Shown piece by piece: positions 22,901 to 32,848 of a DNA stretch of 64,000 bases. This stretch comes from Tenrec ecaudatus. Its lineage: Eukaryota > Chordata > Mammalia > Afrosoricida > Tenrecidae. Every line of letters begins with the position of its first letter. Position 1 is the first letter of the stretch. Under the pieces are notes generated by a model, which worked only from the letters and a program-made list of their open reading frames with translations, was not told where the DNA came from and did no database searches. Location of the stretch: contig NC_134535.1 in assembly GCF_050624435.1 (NCBI RefSeq), positions 122,437,731 through 122,501,730 on the forward strand. Direction: 5' to 3'. The position numbers were made by a program, and so were the translations under genes.

Positions 22901-24004
22901 ATATTTTTACTTTGCTACCTCTAAAAATGTGTTGATTTTAATCTGAAAAAAATCACTATATTTTCTTCTGTTCATGCCTGTGACTATCTGTCAGAATCAA
23001 ACTTACAAAGATAATTCATTAAATTAAATGAAAATGTAGTGTAGTTCTCAGAAGAAGAAAAAATAATGGCCTCCATGTGGCAACCTTTCATTTCCTCTAC
23101 AAGACTAACATCTGAGGAGGAAGCTAGAACCCCCCGAGTTTCTGTAGAGCAGAATGGCAGACTGTCCAGGGACTTAGGTGAGTTCTCACTATGCTCACTG
23201 TTTGCAGTCTTGGTAAGTTTGACATTGCAAGAACATTAAAGAATTAGCAGCACTCGAAGAATAAAACTAAGTAATAATTTAAAAATAATTACTATTCAAC
23301 CAAAATTAACAAATTTAGAAAATTCTTGACTACATAAAGGGATTTTCAAGTTTATTGCATTTCAAATATTAGAATTTAGCTCTTTAATCTTGTTTGGAAA
23401 ATTAAAGATGCATTTTTAGAAGAGCATTTTCAACATTTTAAAAGTAAGAAACGTGTTCATAATAGTTTTTAAAATGGAAATGTTTTGTTTCCCAACAGAA
23501 CCTTATAAAGTCCATATCATCTCTTTCATGGATTGGTTTCAATCGAAACAGCACGAGTCAAAACTGGTTTTGGATAAATGGTTCAGTTTTCCAAAATTTG
23601 TAAGTTTTTCTTAATGATGCTACACAGAAGTATAAAAACTATAAAAAAGAAAAATTTAGTTAAGGAATATCATGAAATTGAATTCCAGACATGTGAAATA
23701 CATAGCAAATTAAGGCCATTCTAGTCTGACATGCATAATACTAAAGCACTCAGTGTTTGTAAAAATAATTAATGATATTTTTAAGAAATGTAATTATCCT
23801 TGTGTGTAATAGTCTTCTATTATTATTGCATTTAAAATTCCTTTTGATAGATTGATAACAGGTGTATTCATTTTTATTCATTCCAGGAAAGTAACTTCAA
23901 AAGTGCCTAATCAAAATTGTGGTATGCTATACTCAAATGGCCTTCAGTCAGACAACTGTGGAAATTTAAAAACATACATTTGTAAGTCTAAGATTTTGTG
24001 TTAA
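10792..24004 (+). CDS. KLRC1: NKG2/KLRC-family inhibitory NK-cell lectin-like receptor, six exons
   Basis: Type II membrane receptor of NK cells; mammalian NKG2A pairs with CD94 and recognises a non-classical MHC class I molecule. Coding exons: 10792-10978, 11405-11485, 12031-12066, 12750-12901, 23499-23599, 23887-24004. Together they are 675 nt, 224 residues plus TAA, all junctions in phase with GT/AG ends. Domains: cytoplasmic tail 1-62 with two ITIMs (ILYAEL at Tyr8, ITYVEL at Tyr40); membrane segment about 65-84 without charged residues; short stem to about 101; C-type-lectin-like domain 108-224 with WIG at 163-165, WFWING at 175-180 and cysteines 136, 197, 210 and 218. Sequons are at N97, N169 and N179. 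Human NKG2A is about 233 residues. Odd points: the cysteines expected at 105 and 119 are tyrosines, the exon-2 acceptor is displaced, and intron 4 is 10.6 kb. Assignment to KLRC is strong; strict orthology to KLRC1 is inferred from the ITIMs and the uncharged membrane segment. Confidence 0.88.
11405..11485 (+). CDS. KLRC1: KLRC exon 2: transmembrane segment
   Basis: 81 nt from acceptor TCTCCAG|AGAAG to donor CCTT|GTAAGC. It encodes EKLTAGVLAIICIVLVAGVI and continues to TTNTP, a hydrophobic span without charge. The acceptor normally used in this family would lie about 20 nt upstream, where the sequence is tatcg rather than tatag. The CAG at 11402-11404 keeps the phase, with the loss of about six juxtamembrane residues. 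Confidence 0.8.
12031..12066 (+). CDS. KLRC1: KLRC exon 3: short stem exon
   Basis: 36 nt between acceptor ATCTTCTGAG| and donor AGAAAG|GTAAGA, too short to appear as an open frame. In phase it reads SLRTPEENSTQK, including an N-S-T sequon. It ends like the human stem exon (..TQK) but is several codons shorter. Confidence 0.8.
12385..12480 (+). repeat. SINE fragment in KLRC intron 3
   Basis: The tail-like run 'gggttgttatgagttgaaagccag' matches the afrotherian SINE tail. Copy B of the gene (43340-44410) shows recognisable homology only up to about the equivalent of 12300. Confidence 0.4.
12750..12901 (+). CDS. KLRC1: KLRC exon 4: first part of the C-type-lectin-like domain
   Basis: 152 nt, acceptor CTTTTCCAG|CACATC, donor GAAATG|GTAAGA, ending phase 0. 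It encodes the start of the CTLD: YDSCMEDWFSYSNNYYYI, then WAES..ACASKKSNLL and NDEEM. The YDSC stretch aligns with human HCGHC, so the membrane-proximal Cys is Tyr. NNYYYI aligns with NSCYYI, so that Cys is Tyr too. Cys136 (VACAS) is kept. Confidence 0.9.
13060..13980. other. Intron 4, start: diverged LINE-like and AT-rich sequence
   Basis: 13240-13640 (tttttattgttatttgagtg, then a run ending near 'tgtttgaatcgac') looks like the antisense 3' end of an old L1. The remainder has no supported feature; the 62-codon minus frame at 13694-13882 is unlike any known protein. Confidence 0.4.
13985..14135. repeat. Two opposed SINE fragments
   Basis: A plus-sense tail (aaaccctacataaggttgct ... cagtcagtgg) is followed by an antisense body (ggtgccactgagtggatttg, then aaccaccaacc). 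Confidence 0.5.
14273..14500 (+). repeat. Afrotherian SINE (AfroSINE-like), near complete
   Basis: Starts 'ggagccctggtggcttactg', has the 'cagttcaaaccacctgctgc' body and ends 'gcagtgagttgggtttgg', the full layout of the tRNA-derived family. Confidence 0.75.
15336..15430 (+). repeat. SINE head fragment
   Basis: The head 'ggtgccacaatggataaagt' and the following 'gctgggcttttaattgcac' resemble the SINE promoter half; the tail is missing. Confidence 0.4.
15659..15860 (+). repeat. Afrotherian SINE, near complete
   Basis: Head 'gagagccctcatggggaagc', body with 'ttcagttcaaaatcaccacg', tail 'cgctgtgagttgtcattgac'. Same family as 14273-14500, more diverged. Confidence 0.7.
16140..17640 (-). mobile_element. 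RTE/BovB-like LINE fragment in KLRC intron 4
   Basis: Antisense landmarks shared with the other RTE copies in the window: 'catttagcatgatgttgttt', 'tgttgaggtgtaaggcatac', 'aaggctgtagtatttgatct', and near 17200 the linker with 'agagcagcttggattgcttt'. Several frames are broken. It opposes the plus-strand RTE at 20040-22060. Confidence 0.7.
17660..20039. other. Intron 4, middle: AT-rich, little recognisable
   Basis: No exon is supported. 18830-19290 may be an old antisense L1 3' end (pyrimidine-rich, ending in cctttttccaataaacc). 19600-19790 is a small GC-richer patch without a recognised match. Confidence 0.35.
20040..22060 (+). mobile_element. RTE/BovB-like LINE, endonuclease to 3' end, dead
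   Basis: Plus-strand order: endonuclease-like text near 20080-20270; 'aaagctccaggaatctatgg' (RT start) near 20878; RT segment near 21216-21310 with FIVYVKALDS and YVDQKAVV; 'gcagatgac' active-site region near 21488; C-terminal and tail text (gtgaggatggcacaggctgg) near 21980. The same landmarks occur at 58780-58965. Many stops and indels. Confidence 0.75.
22061..23498. other. Intron 4, end: AT-rich non-coding
   Basis: No coding exon before the acceptor at 23498. 'gggtcactgcgcgtcggaac' at 22661-22680 resembles an RTE or SINE tail fragment. Otherwise nothing could be supported. Confidence 0.4.
23499..23599 (+). CDS. KLRC1: KLRC exon 5: middle of the lectin-like domain
   Basis: 101 nt, acceptor TTTCCCAACAG|AACC, donor AATTT|GTAAGT. 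It begins NLIKSISSLSWIGFNRNSTS and continues NWFWINGSVFQN, with the WIG and W-x-W-x-N-G landmarks of NK lectin-like receptors and two N-glycosylation sequons. Confidence 0.9.
23887..24004 (+). CDS. KLRC1: KLRC exon 6: end of the lectin-like domain and stop
   Basis: 118 nt including TAA at 24002-24004, acceptor TTCATTCCAG|GAAAG. It contains NQNCGMLYSNGLQSDNCGN and YICKSKILC, which supply three CTLD cysteines (197, 210, 218) plus an extra carboxy-terminal Cys224 not expected in human NKG2A. Confidence 0.9.
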
Positions 24005-24719
24005 AGCACTCGATGTTGGAGTTGTTCAAGTATCCAGGCAATGGAAATAATATGATGATTGCAAAACTAATTGCATTCTTTGTGGGACTGGAGAGTCGAC
24101 ATTTGGATCACTCTTGGACTATAGTTTCCTTCACTGGCTGATATTCACCAGTATATTTTTCTGTAATGAAATATTTGGTAATTTTGAGTATAGCACTTAT
24201 AATATGCTAAGTGAGAATTTCTTTTGTTCTATATGTTTATCAGTATATTTTTGTAATAAACCAAAATATGTAAATTTCTGTAGTATTATAAGAAAGCTGA
24301 ATGTCTGGTTTTATCAGTACTCAGATTTTCTATTGAAAACTTTACTTGAGTTTGAGACTCATGGGCTGCTAAAGTGGATATCTTTGAAAATGTATAAAGC
24401 CATGGAAATACTGTCAATAAATTTTCCGAATAAATTTGTCAATAATCCACAAAGTCAACAAACACTGGAAATAATATGTGAAGTGTTTACTAAAAAAATG
24501 CTGAAACTCATTAAGAAAGACAGTAATTGTGGCATTTTAACTCGCCCTACAAACAATGCCTTTTCCCACCCCCACGATAGCCATGAAAACCAACAACTAT
24601 ACCACTACTTGAGAGGCAGAATATTTAAAGCTCTTAAAAGTCCCATAATTAGAAAATTGCTAGTATTTTACTTTTCTTCCAGTCCCCTTGAAAACTACAT
24701 ATGGAAATAGAAAGGCCGT
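24005..24719 (+). other. KLRC 3' flank or 3'UTR with candidate poly(A) signals
   Basis: Directly after the stop codon the sequence is AT-rich. AATAAA occurs at 24255-24260 and 24416-24421, either of which could end the transcript. A 198-codon open frame at 24114-24710 crosses this region but has biased low-complexity composition and no family resemblance. Confidence 0.45.
24255..24260 (+). promoter_or_regulatory. Candidate poly(A) signal for the KLRC gene
   Basis: First AATAAA downstream of the stop codon, 251 nt after TAA. A second lies at 24416-24421. Transcript data would be needed to choose between them. Confidence 0.35.
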
Positions 24720-24815
24720 CTTTAGCCCTCAGAGTGACTTGTGGTATCGAAATGCTGACCCTTTGTTTAGCAGCCCCGGGCATAACCCATGACTCTGCTA
24801 TAGAGCATCAGGCTT
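24720..24815 (-). repeat. SINE fragment, antisense
   Basis: Antisense body of the afrotherian SINE: 'gtggtatcgaaatgctgacc' followed by 'gtttagcagcccc'. Confidence 0.5.
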
Positions 24816-24819
24816 GTAT

Positions 24820-25240
24820 TGTTGAGTGCCGTCAAGATGGGTCCAGATCACAGCAACACTTCCTACAACAGAAAGAAGCCCCACCTGGTCATGCACCGTC
24901 CTCAGGGTTGCCCCATGTTTGGCCACATTGGTACAGTTACTTAGTCAGTCCATCTTGTGTAGGGCCTTCCTCTTTTTGCTGCCTCTCGTGTTGTAAAGCA
25001 TGACACCCCTTCACAATTGAAGCTTCCCAAAATACATGAGACAAAGCTCTTCACACTGACCTGTAAGGATCATTCTGGAAGTAGTTGTTCTAAGATTGTG
25101 ATATTTGCTCTTTGGCAGTGCATGTTGTTTTCGGTATTCTTTCTCAGCAACATATTTCAAAAACATGAACTTCCTTCAGTCGTCCTTATTCAATGTCCAA
25201 CTTTTACATACATGTGAGCACATTGAAAATGCCCTGGTTT
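24820..25240 (-). mobile_element. RTE LINE 3' part, left of an inserted L1
   Basis: Starts with the antisense RTE tail (ttgttgagtgccgtcaag) and runs through 'aatacatgagacaaagctct' to '...gaaaatgccctggttt'. The parallel copy at 55205-55640 has the same order. It resumes at 28536 after the L1. Confidence 0.75.
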
Positions 25241-26224
25241 TCTCCTCCAGACTATTCATCCAGTCTATCTTACCTAGATAGATCTGTAGAGATAATAATA
25301 TGCACCAAAAATCAAGCCATAGCAAGATAGGCTATGAGTGAGAATGCAGCGATGACAACAAAAAAAGGAAAGTAATTAACCATAGAAGAATAAATTAATT
25401 AAAAAAAAACAATTTTAAAGAAAGAAAAATCTACAAATAGATCAATGTCTGATTTTTGATCTCTAGACATGTCCTTCAGTCAAGTCCAATGGGGTACCAT
25501 GCTCTGGCCCCAGAGTCTGCCCTTTGTACTCCCACAGGGGTTCCCTACTCTGCTCCCATGGTTGCTCTGCCGCACGATTTTAGTGGACAGTCTGGGTCAG
25601 TCCCGGCCCTGAATCTCCAGTGTTGTTTCCCTTAGGGCCCTGGGCCATCAAGGGATGGCATGTCTCATAGTGGGATCAGCCATATTGTCCACTCTGTCCA
25701 TTGACTATTTAGAGTGGTGATATCATTCTCCAGGCCTGATGGTCAGGATGTGCTCCACTCTCTCTCTCCCCCTTAATTTACTCTCATTTGCTCTGATTAG
25801 ACATGCCCCTCTCATCTAGCTGCAGCTTCAGTGCTGTCCTTTCAAGTAAATTCTTCTGGGGTCAGGGGCAGTTGTCCATGTAGCTGGTATGGGGGTCCAA
25901 CATTCAGGCTCCTCCACTGGCTCCCCACTCTGTGCTGGCATGCTCCATTTGTCTGGCACTGGCTTTATATCTGGTCCCCCCTTTCCCTGTGGAGACACAA
26001 ACAATACCCTGTCCTCGGGTGGGTCAGTGCCTTATTCCCACATCACACATCTTTTTTTTTCTTTCCCCTTTCCTCCCTCCACACCCGTTTTTGTGGTGCA
26101 CGATATGTACCCCTGGATTTGGTCTCACCCATGACATACTACCTGGACCTCACCCCTGGAGTGTTTGTATACAGTAGCTTTTTCCACTGTGCCCCTTTTA
26201 CACTTGCCTTTCTGTATATATGTG

Positions 26225-26257
<33 letters not shown>

Positions 26258-28535
26258 GGACTTTTGTCAGGGATTCATGATATACTTGTCCTTTTGTGCT
26301 TGGCTTACTTCACTTAGCATAATTTCCTCCAGTTCTTCCCATGTGGCGGTATGCTTTATGCGTTCATCACTGCTTTTTAGCGATGCATAGTACTGAATTC
26401 TATGTACGTACCACAGTTTTTAATCCATTCATCTTTTGATGGGAATTTGGGTTGTTTCGAACTCCTTGCAATTGTGAACTGTGCCACAATGAACATTGGA
26501 GCAGAAATGTCCCGTCGTGGTTTGTTTCTTGCCTCTTCTGGGTATATGCTCAGTAGGGGGATTGCTGGGTCGTATGGTAACTCAATTTCTGTCTATTTGA
26601 GAAATTGCCAAATTGATTTCCATAGAGGCTATACATATCTACAGGTCCACTAGCAGTGGATGAGAGTTCCTATCTCACCACAGCCCCTCCAACACTCATT
26701 GATTTCTGAATTTTTAATGGGGCTATCTTTGAGGGTTTTAGGTGGTATCTCAAAGTTGTTTTGATTTGCATTTCTCTTATGGCTAATGATAGGGAACATT
26801 TTCTCATACGTTTATTAGCCATTCGGATTTCAGACTCTGTGAAACTTCTATTCAGGTCCTTTGTCCACCTCCTCAGTGGGCAATTAGTTTTTCCCTTGTT
26901 GTAAGCTTGCAAAATATTGTAGATATTAGTAATAAGGCCTTTGTCTGATGTGTCATTGCTAAAGATATTTTCCCAATCTGTAAACTCTCCCATTACTCTC
27001 TGAGTGAAATTTTTCGATGTACACAGGTGTCCTATCTTCAGTATATCCCACTTGTCTATTTGTGACTCCGCTGTATTTGTATCCTTCCCTATTTCTGATA
27101 TCCTATGTATTTCCTGTACCAAGGGTCTCAGGTTTGTCCCAATTCCCTCATTAATGGCCCTAATTGTTTGGGGTTTTGTCTCAAGGTCTGTGATATACCT
27201 TGAGTTTATTCTTGTGCATGCAGTTAAGTAAGGGTCTTGCTTCATTTTTCTGCAGGTAGATATCCATTTTTTCCAGCACCATTTATTGAAGATGGCATCT
27301 GTTTCCCATTTAATATTTTTGGGGTCCTTATCAAAGATCAGTTGCCTGTATGCTGATGTTTTTATTTCTGGGTCTTCATCTCTTTTCCATTGGTCTGATT
27401 ACCTGTTATCATGCCAGTACGACACTGTTTTGACCACCGTGACCACATAATATGTGCTAATATCAGGTAGAGCAAGCCCTCCCATTTTGTCCTTCTCTTG
27501 AGGAGTTCTTTGCTAATTCTGGCCTTTGTCCCCTCCATATGAAGTTGGCCATCTGTTTTTCCAATTATTTGAAGAAGGATGGTGGTATTCGTATTGGGAT
27601 AGCATTGAACTTATATAGTGCCTTGGGCAGAAGTGACATCTTTACTATATCCAGTCTGCCAATCTACTAGCATGGGATATTCTTCCATTTGTTGAGGTCA
27701 CTTTTGATTCCTTGCAGTAGTGTTTTATAATTTTCCTCATATAAATATTTTGTTTTTCAGTCAGTTGTATCCTTAGGTATTTAAATTTGTGCTTGGCTAC
27801 TGTAAAGGGTACTTACTAGCTTTTTAATCATCTCTTCTGTGGCCTTGTCTGATGTGTAGAGCAGTCCAATAGACTTCTGTTTGTTGATTTTGTATCCTGC
27901 CATTCTGCCATATTCCTCTGTTGCTTCCAATACTCTGCTTGTGGACACCCCCTTACTGAAGTGTTGTGGGGAGGAGATGAGCCAGTCAGGGTGCAGGGTA
28001 GCAATGGTGAGACATGTAACTTTCCTCTAGTTCTTAAATGCTTCCTCCTCCCCACTAGCATGATCCCAATTCTACCTTACAAATCTGGCTAGACCAGAGA
28101 ATGTACATTGGTACATTTAGCAACTGGGAACACAGGGAAACCAGGACAGATGACTCCTCCAAGACCAGTGGTGAGAGTGGTGATACTGAGAGGGTGGAGG
28201 GAATGTAGGGTAGAAAGGGGGAACTGATTTCAAGAATTTGCCTATAGCCTCCTCCCTGAGGGAGGAACAGCAGGGAAGAGGGCGGGGGGAGACGTCAAAC
28301 AGTGTAACATGTGACAAAATAAAAATAATTTATGAATTATGAGAGGTTCATGAGTTAGGGGGAGTGAGGAGGAAGGAAGAAAATGAGCAGCCAATATTAA
28401 GGGCTCAAGTAGAAGGCAAATATTTTGAGAATGGTGCTGGCAACAAATGTACATTTGTGCTCCATACAATGGATGTATGTATGGATTGTGATAAGAATTG
28501 TATGAGCCTCCAATAAAATGATTTTTTTAAAAAAA
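25241..28535. mobile_element. 5'-inverted (twin-primed) L1 insertion with target-site duplication
   Basis: The left segment, 25241-27957, is L1 on the minus strand: ORF2 C-terminal coding at about 26270-27957 and the upstream 3'UTR at 25241-26270. The right segment, 27958-28535, is the last part of the L1 3'UTR on the plus strand, ending in an A-rich tail. Both are flanked by gaaaatgccctggttt (25225-25240) and gaaagtgccatggttt (28536-28551), 14 of 16 identical. The element sits inside a minus-strand RTE whose two halves fit together across it. This is the expected layout of L1 twin priming. A (TA)n run lies at about 26214-26258 in the inverted 3'UTR. Confidence 0.8.
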
Positions 28536-29029
28536 GAAAGTGCCATGGTTTGTGTAAGGCAGACCTTAGTGCTCAAAGTAATATCCTTGCTTAGCAACGC
28601 TTTGAAGAATTTTTTGGTAGCAGATTTAACCTCGGCAATGTGTCATTGAATTTTTAAAAATGTCATGGATTTCATTTTACTTGTATCCACAATCAATACT
28701 CATAGAAGCAGCAGTAAAATAAAATGCCCCTATCATATTGCTTTCGGTAAACCACTTCAAAAACTTGTTTGGGTAAGTGTTCAGTCAATTTATTTTTAAT
28801 CTGTCCATATCAACACGTCATAGGTTTTCGTCTAAGAAACCACCTTCTACAGGGGCATTATTGTTTTCTTCCTTCCCCACGAAACCATTTTATGAGGAGC
28901 GACTCCAGACATCATTCCTACCCTGAAGGATTAAATTTAATACCTTTTGAGGGATTAAATCCTTGATTTAATCAGCAAATGCTTCAAGGCTTCTTCACTT
29001 CTAGCAAGCCAGCTTGTGACACATGCAAG
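28536..29029 (-). mobile_element. RTE LINE, continuation right of the inserted L1
   Basis: Resumes 'tgccatggtttgtgtaaggc', then 'cagaccttagtgctcaaagt' and 'atatccttgcttagcaacgc', matching 55605-55680. It becomes harder to follow beyond about 28800. Confidence 0.65.
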
Positions 29030-30640
29030 TTTCATGTAATTAATACGCCTTCCTCCAATTCTGAAAGACAGGTACTTCGTCAACTTATTTAAGAGGTCCA
29101 TGTTTGTGCTCATTATGAAGGTTCAAGCTGTTGAATAATATTGGTATTACATGCAAGTATATTTTTGCTAAAGATCCTTCAACAATGATTGTAGCAGTGC
29201 ATTAACAGAGAGCTTTGAAAATGGTAATTGCAACAAATGTGCCAATGTGCTTGACACAATGGGTGGCTATATGGATTGCCATAAGAGTTGTATGAGGCCC
29301 CAATGAAATGATTTTTTTTTTAAAGGAAAAAGAAAAACAGGGAGATGCTAGAAAGTGGGGTTGGACTCAGAAGAGGACTTGGAACGAGAGATATCATTGC
29401 TGACATAAGATTTTGCTCAAAGTAGAGAATACCAGAAAGATGTTTATTTGTGTTTTATTGACTATACAAAAAGTAGAAAAGGGCATGGAACAAAGGATGC
29501 TAATGCCACCTAGATTTGAGCTGAAAGGTGTGTATTGGCTTTTATTGACTAGGCAAAGGCATTTGACCGTGGGGATCATAACAAATCATGGACAGCATTG
29601 AGAAGAGTGGAATTTCAGAAGAATACGTTGTGCTCTTTTAGAGCTTGCACGTGAACCAAGAGGCAGTTGTGCAAGCACAATAAGGGGTGACAGAATATAA
29701 AATCAGGAAAGGTGTGTAGATTGGGGCTGTATCCTCTCACCGTTCACCATACGTGTTGGATCTGTGTGCTGAACAAATTATCAGAGAAGCTGGTTTGTAT
29801 GAAGAAGACTGTAGCCTCAGGATTGGAGGAAGGCTTATTCACAATATGGAAATGATACAACCTTTCATGATGAAAGCGAGGAGGAATTGAAACACTTGTG
29901 AATAGGATGAAGGATGCAGACTTCTGAATGGATTCCAGCTCAAAGTCAGGAAGACCGGAATCCTCACAGGTTGACCAACAGGCAACATCATGGTAACTGA
30001 ACAGCAGTTTGAAGCTGTGAAGGAATTGGTCTTACTTAGATCCATAATCAATGCACTTGGGAGTATCATTTACAAGACCAAAAAATGGGTTGTGTTAGAT
30101 ATATCTACTGCACAAAACCTTTTAAGAGTATTAAAAAGCAATGATGTTACTTTAAGGAGTAAGCTGCACCAGACAAAATCCATGGTATTTTCTATGACCT
30201 CATATGCATGTGAAAGTTGGACAGTGAGCAATAAAGGCCAAAGAAGAATTTATGCGATTGAATTGTGGTGTTGGAGAAGAATATTGAAATTACCATAGGC
30301 TGCTAAAAAGACCAAAAAAGAAGTCTTTCTTTGATCAATATGGTCACAGTGCTCTGCAGAGACAAGGATAGCTAGATATCATCTTACATACTTTGGATCT
30401 ATTATCAAATATAGGAGAGGTCAGACCCTGAAAAAGGATGTCACGTTTGGTAAAGTGGAAGGTAACAGAAAAAGAAGGTTCTTAATGAGATAGATTGACA
30501 GGATGGCTGTAACGATGAGAGCTGGCATAGGGACAGATGTCAGGCCTGCACAGGACAATGGAGGGTGTCCTTGTATTGTGCATCAGGTCTCTATGAGTTG
30601 GAACCAAATAGACAACACCACACATTGACAAAAATATCTT
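29030..30640 (+). mobile_element. RTE LINE (duplicon A)
   Basis: 'ctgaaagacaggtacttcgt' near 29060, the RT region near 29440-29600, 'caaccaggcaacatcatgg'-like text near 29975 and the tail 'atgagttggaaccaaatag' near 30593. Frames are broken throughout; partner is 44430-45890. Confidence 0.75.
29213..29335 (+). mobile_element. Short L1 3'-end insertion
   Basis: About 120 nt of L1 terminal sequence ending in an A-rich tail, flanked by aacagagag (29204-29212) and aacagggag (29336-29344). The partner duplicon lacks it at 44580-44600. Confidence 0.7.
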
Positions 30641-31380
30641 GGTGTCACATTTTTAATCTAATTCATCTTCTCTGATTATTGCCTCAGTATACAGATGGAA
30701 TAAGTATTATGAGAGATTACAACCTTAAGGCACAACTTTCCTGATTGTAAACAATGTGGCATTCCTTGTTCTTTTTGCACAAGTCCTTCATGATCCACGT
30801 ACAGGTTTATTAAGTGTTTTGAAATTCCCATGCTTCTCAAGACTATCCCTAATTTATTATGATCCACAGTGTGGAATGCCTTTGCATAGGCAATAAAACT
30901 CAAGTAAACGTCTTTCAGACAAAATCCTTCCTGCATCAGCATGATAGCCGTTGTTCCATGTCCTCTTCTGAAGCAGGCCGGAACCTCTGCAAGTGCTGTG
31001 TCAGCATACTTGCATATGGTATCAATGATAGTGTGTTAGAATTTGCTCATTCTGTTGGATCACCTTTCTTTGGAATGCATGCAAACACAGATCTTTTCCC
31101 TTCAATTGGTCAAGGAGCTGTCTTCCAAGTTTCCCGACATCGACAAGTGAATGCTTCCAGTGCTTCACCAACTTGTTGAAGCATTCCAGTTAGTATGCCA
31201 TTATTTCCTGGAAACTTCTTTCTGACTCATGCTTTCAGTGCAGCTTGAATTTCTTTTGTCGATATCATTGCTCCTTGATCATATGCCATCTCTGTAAATG
31301 GTTGAATGTCAGCTAGTTGTTTTGGGCACAGTGACTCCATGTATTATTCCCATTTGTTTTAAAGCTTCCCGCCTCATTCA
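30641..31380 (-). mobile_element. RTE LINE RT fragment (duplicon A)
   Basis: Minus-strand RT text at 30676-30942 (FIAYAKAFHTVDHNKLGIVL, ISKHLINLYVDHEGLV). Head-on with the plus-strand RTE to its left; the same inverted pair is present in duplicon B. Confidence 0.75.
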
Positions 31381-31385
31381 ATATG

Positions 31386-31670
31386 GAGCACAGGTGGCTT
31401 AGTGGGCACATATTTGGTTACTACTCATTAAGTCAGCAGTACAACACTACCAGCTACACTGAGGAAGAAAGAAGAGTAACTGTCTTAGAAACTTATGAAG
31501 CCAGTTATGCTCTGTCCTAAAGGATGCTGCATGTCAGCATTGACTTTAGGGAATTGAACTTGGTGTTGACCTCTGGAGTTCTGGTGCCATAAAGCTTACC
31601 AACTGGGATATTAACCACAAAGTTAGCCATTCAAAGGACAAGGTTTTTTTTCTTCTCCCCTTAAAAACTG
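31386..31670 (+). repeat. Two tandem SINE copies (duplicon A)
   Basis: Heads at 31386 (gcacaggtggcttagtgggc) and about 31577 (ttctggtgccataaagctta). Partners are at 46650-46915. Confidence 0.5.
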
Positions 31671-32339
31671 CAGTCTTGCTTGTATTAGAGACCTTACATT
31701 TGTCCCTATTTTCTCACTGGTGATTCTAAGTTTTATGTTTAGGTTTTTAAACCATCTTGCATTCATTTTTATATAAGGCGTGACATATATATCCTGTTTC
31801 ATTCATTTGCAGTCACCCTAAGCTTATGAGTTGATCTATTTGCCTTGAATTTAAGTAGTCCAACAGATCTCATTGGAAACCACTATGTTGATTGACATTT
31901 TTTTGGAAATACTATAATGAGACTAAGGCAGGTTTAATTGATCATATTATGTGTTAAATATTACTTATTGATTTTCAAATGTTGAAACATCCTTACTTTT
32001 TAATATAAACATCTGTTGATTATAGTATATATGATTTTTAAATGCAATTGAATTTGGTTTGCTAGTATTTTGCTGTGAATTATGTATATAGATTCATAAA
32101 AATAATCTATCATTTTTCTTATGAAATCTTTATATAGCTTTGGTATCAATGTAATATTTGTGAATAGAATAGGAAATGTTCACTGTTCTATTTTTTATAA
32201 AAATTTGAGAAGAATCCGGATTAATATTTCCTTAAACAAAGGGTATAATTCATTTGTGAAGTCATGGGCATTTGTGTTAATCTGGGTAGACTGTAGAAAT
32301 AAATTCATAGAAACTTATATGTGAATGAGAAAGAGCTTT
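31671..32339. other. AT-rich duplicon sequence without a gene
   Basis: Shared with 46920-47600. No family was recognised and no exon supported. Confidence 0.45.
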
Positions 32340-32838
32340 ATAAACAAGAGCAGTTAAAACTTGTGGAAACATCCCGGCCCAGTCCAGATCAAGTCCATAA
32401 GTCCGACATTAGCCCATTTGTCCAATCCCAAATATAGTGTCCTCTTCTGACTCACAAAACACATGCAATGATGCCAAATGCAGGAAGATCACAGGCCAGT
32501 GGGTAGAAAGTCTTTGGATCCAGTGGCATTTGTAAGCATCTCAGTGCTGACGGGGGTCTCCACATGGCTTCTGCAGGTCCAGGGTTCTGGCTTCATCAGG
32601 GTGGTCTATGTAGTTTCTCCTCAGAGATGTCTCACAGGGAGTCAGTCTTGTCAGTAGAATGTTTCTAAGAAAGTGAGTGTCTCTCCCACCTCCAAGGAGG
32701 AAACACCATATTTCTCAGAATTCTCAGGAGAAGGCCATGCCCACACAGAGGCCTCATTGGCTATGAGCCGATTGACAGGATAGACTCCACCCCTACACAC
32801 TTAATACTAAAATTGACAATGATTTTATAACTACCACA
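32340..32838 (-). repeat. Dispersed repeat family 'X', antisense copy
   Basis: Reverse complement of the about 520-bp repeat at 60195-60730: 'cagtccagatcaagtccata', 'agtccgacattagcccat', 'atcacaggccagtgggtaga', 'ctccaaggaggaaacacc' occur in mirrored order. The family name was not recognised. Confidence 0.7.
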
Positions 32839-32848
32839 ACATTTCTTT

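Noticed and set aside
24114-24710. 198-codon open frame just downstream of the KLRC stop codon
   Set aside because: It is the longest open frame in the window, but its composition (Phe/Ile/Lys/Asn-rich) follows the AT-rich background. It lies in the probable 3'UTR, contains AATAAA motifs and resembles no known protein.
26209-26258. (TA)n run as an origin or promoter element
   Set aside because: It is a simple repeat inside an L1 3'UTR; similar runs occur in other L1 copies (33875-33892).
25831-26280. 149-codon plus-strand frame
   Set aside because: It is antisense to the L1 3'UTR and ends in (TA)n; a shadow of the mobile element.
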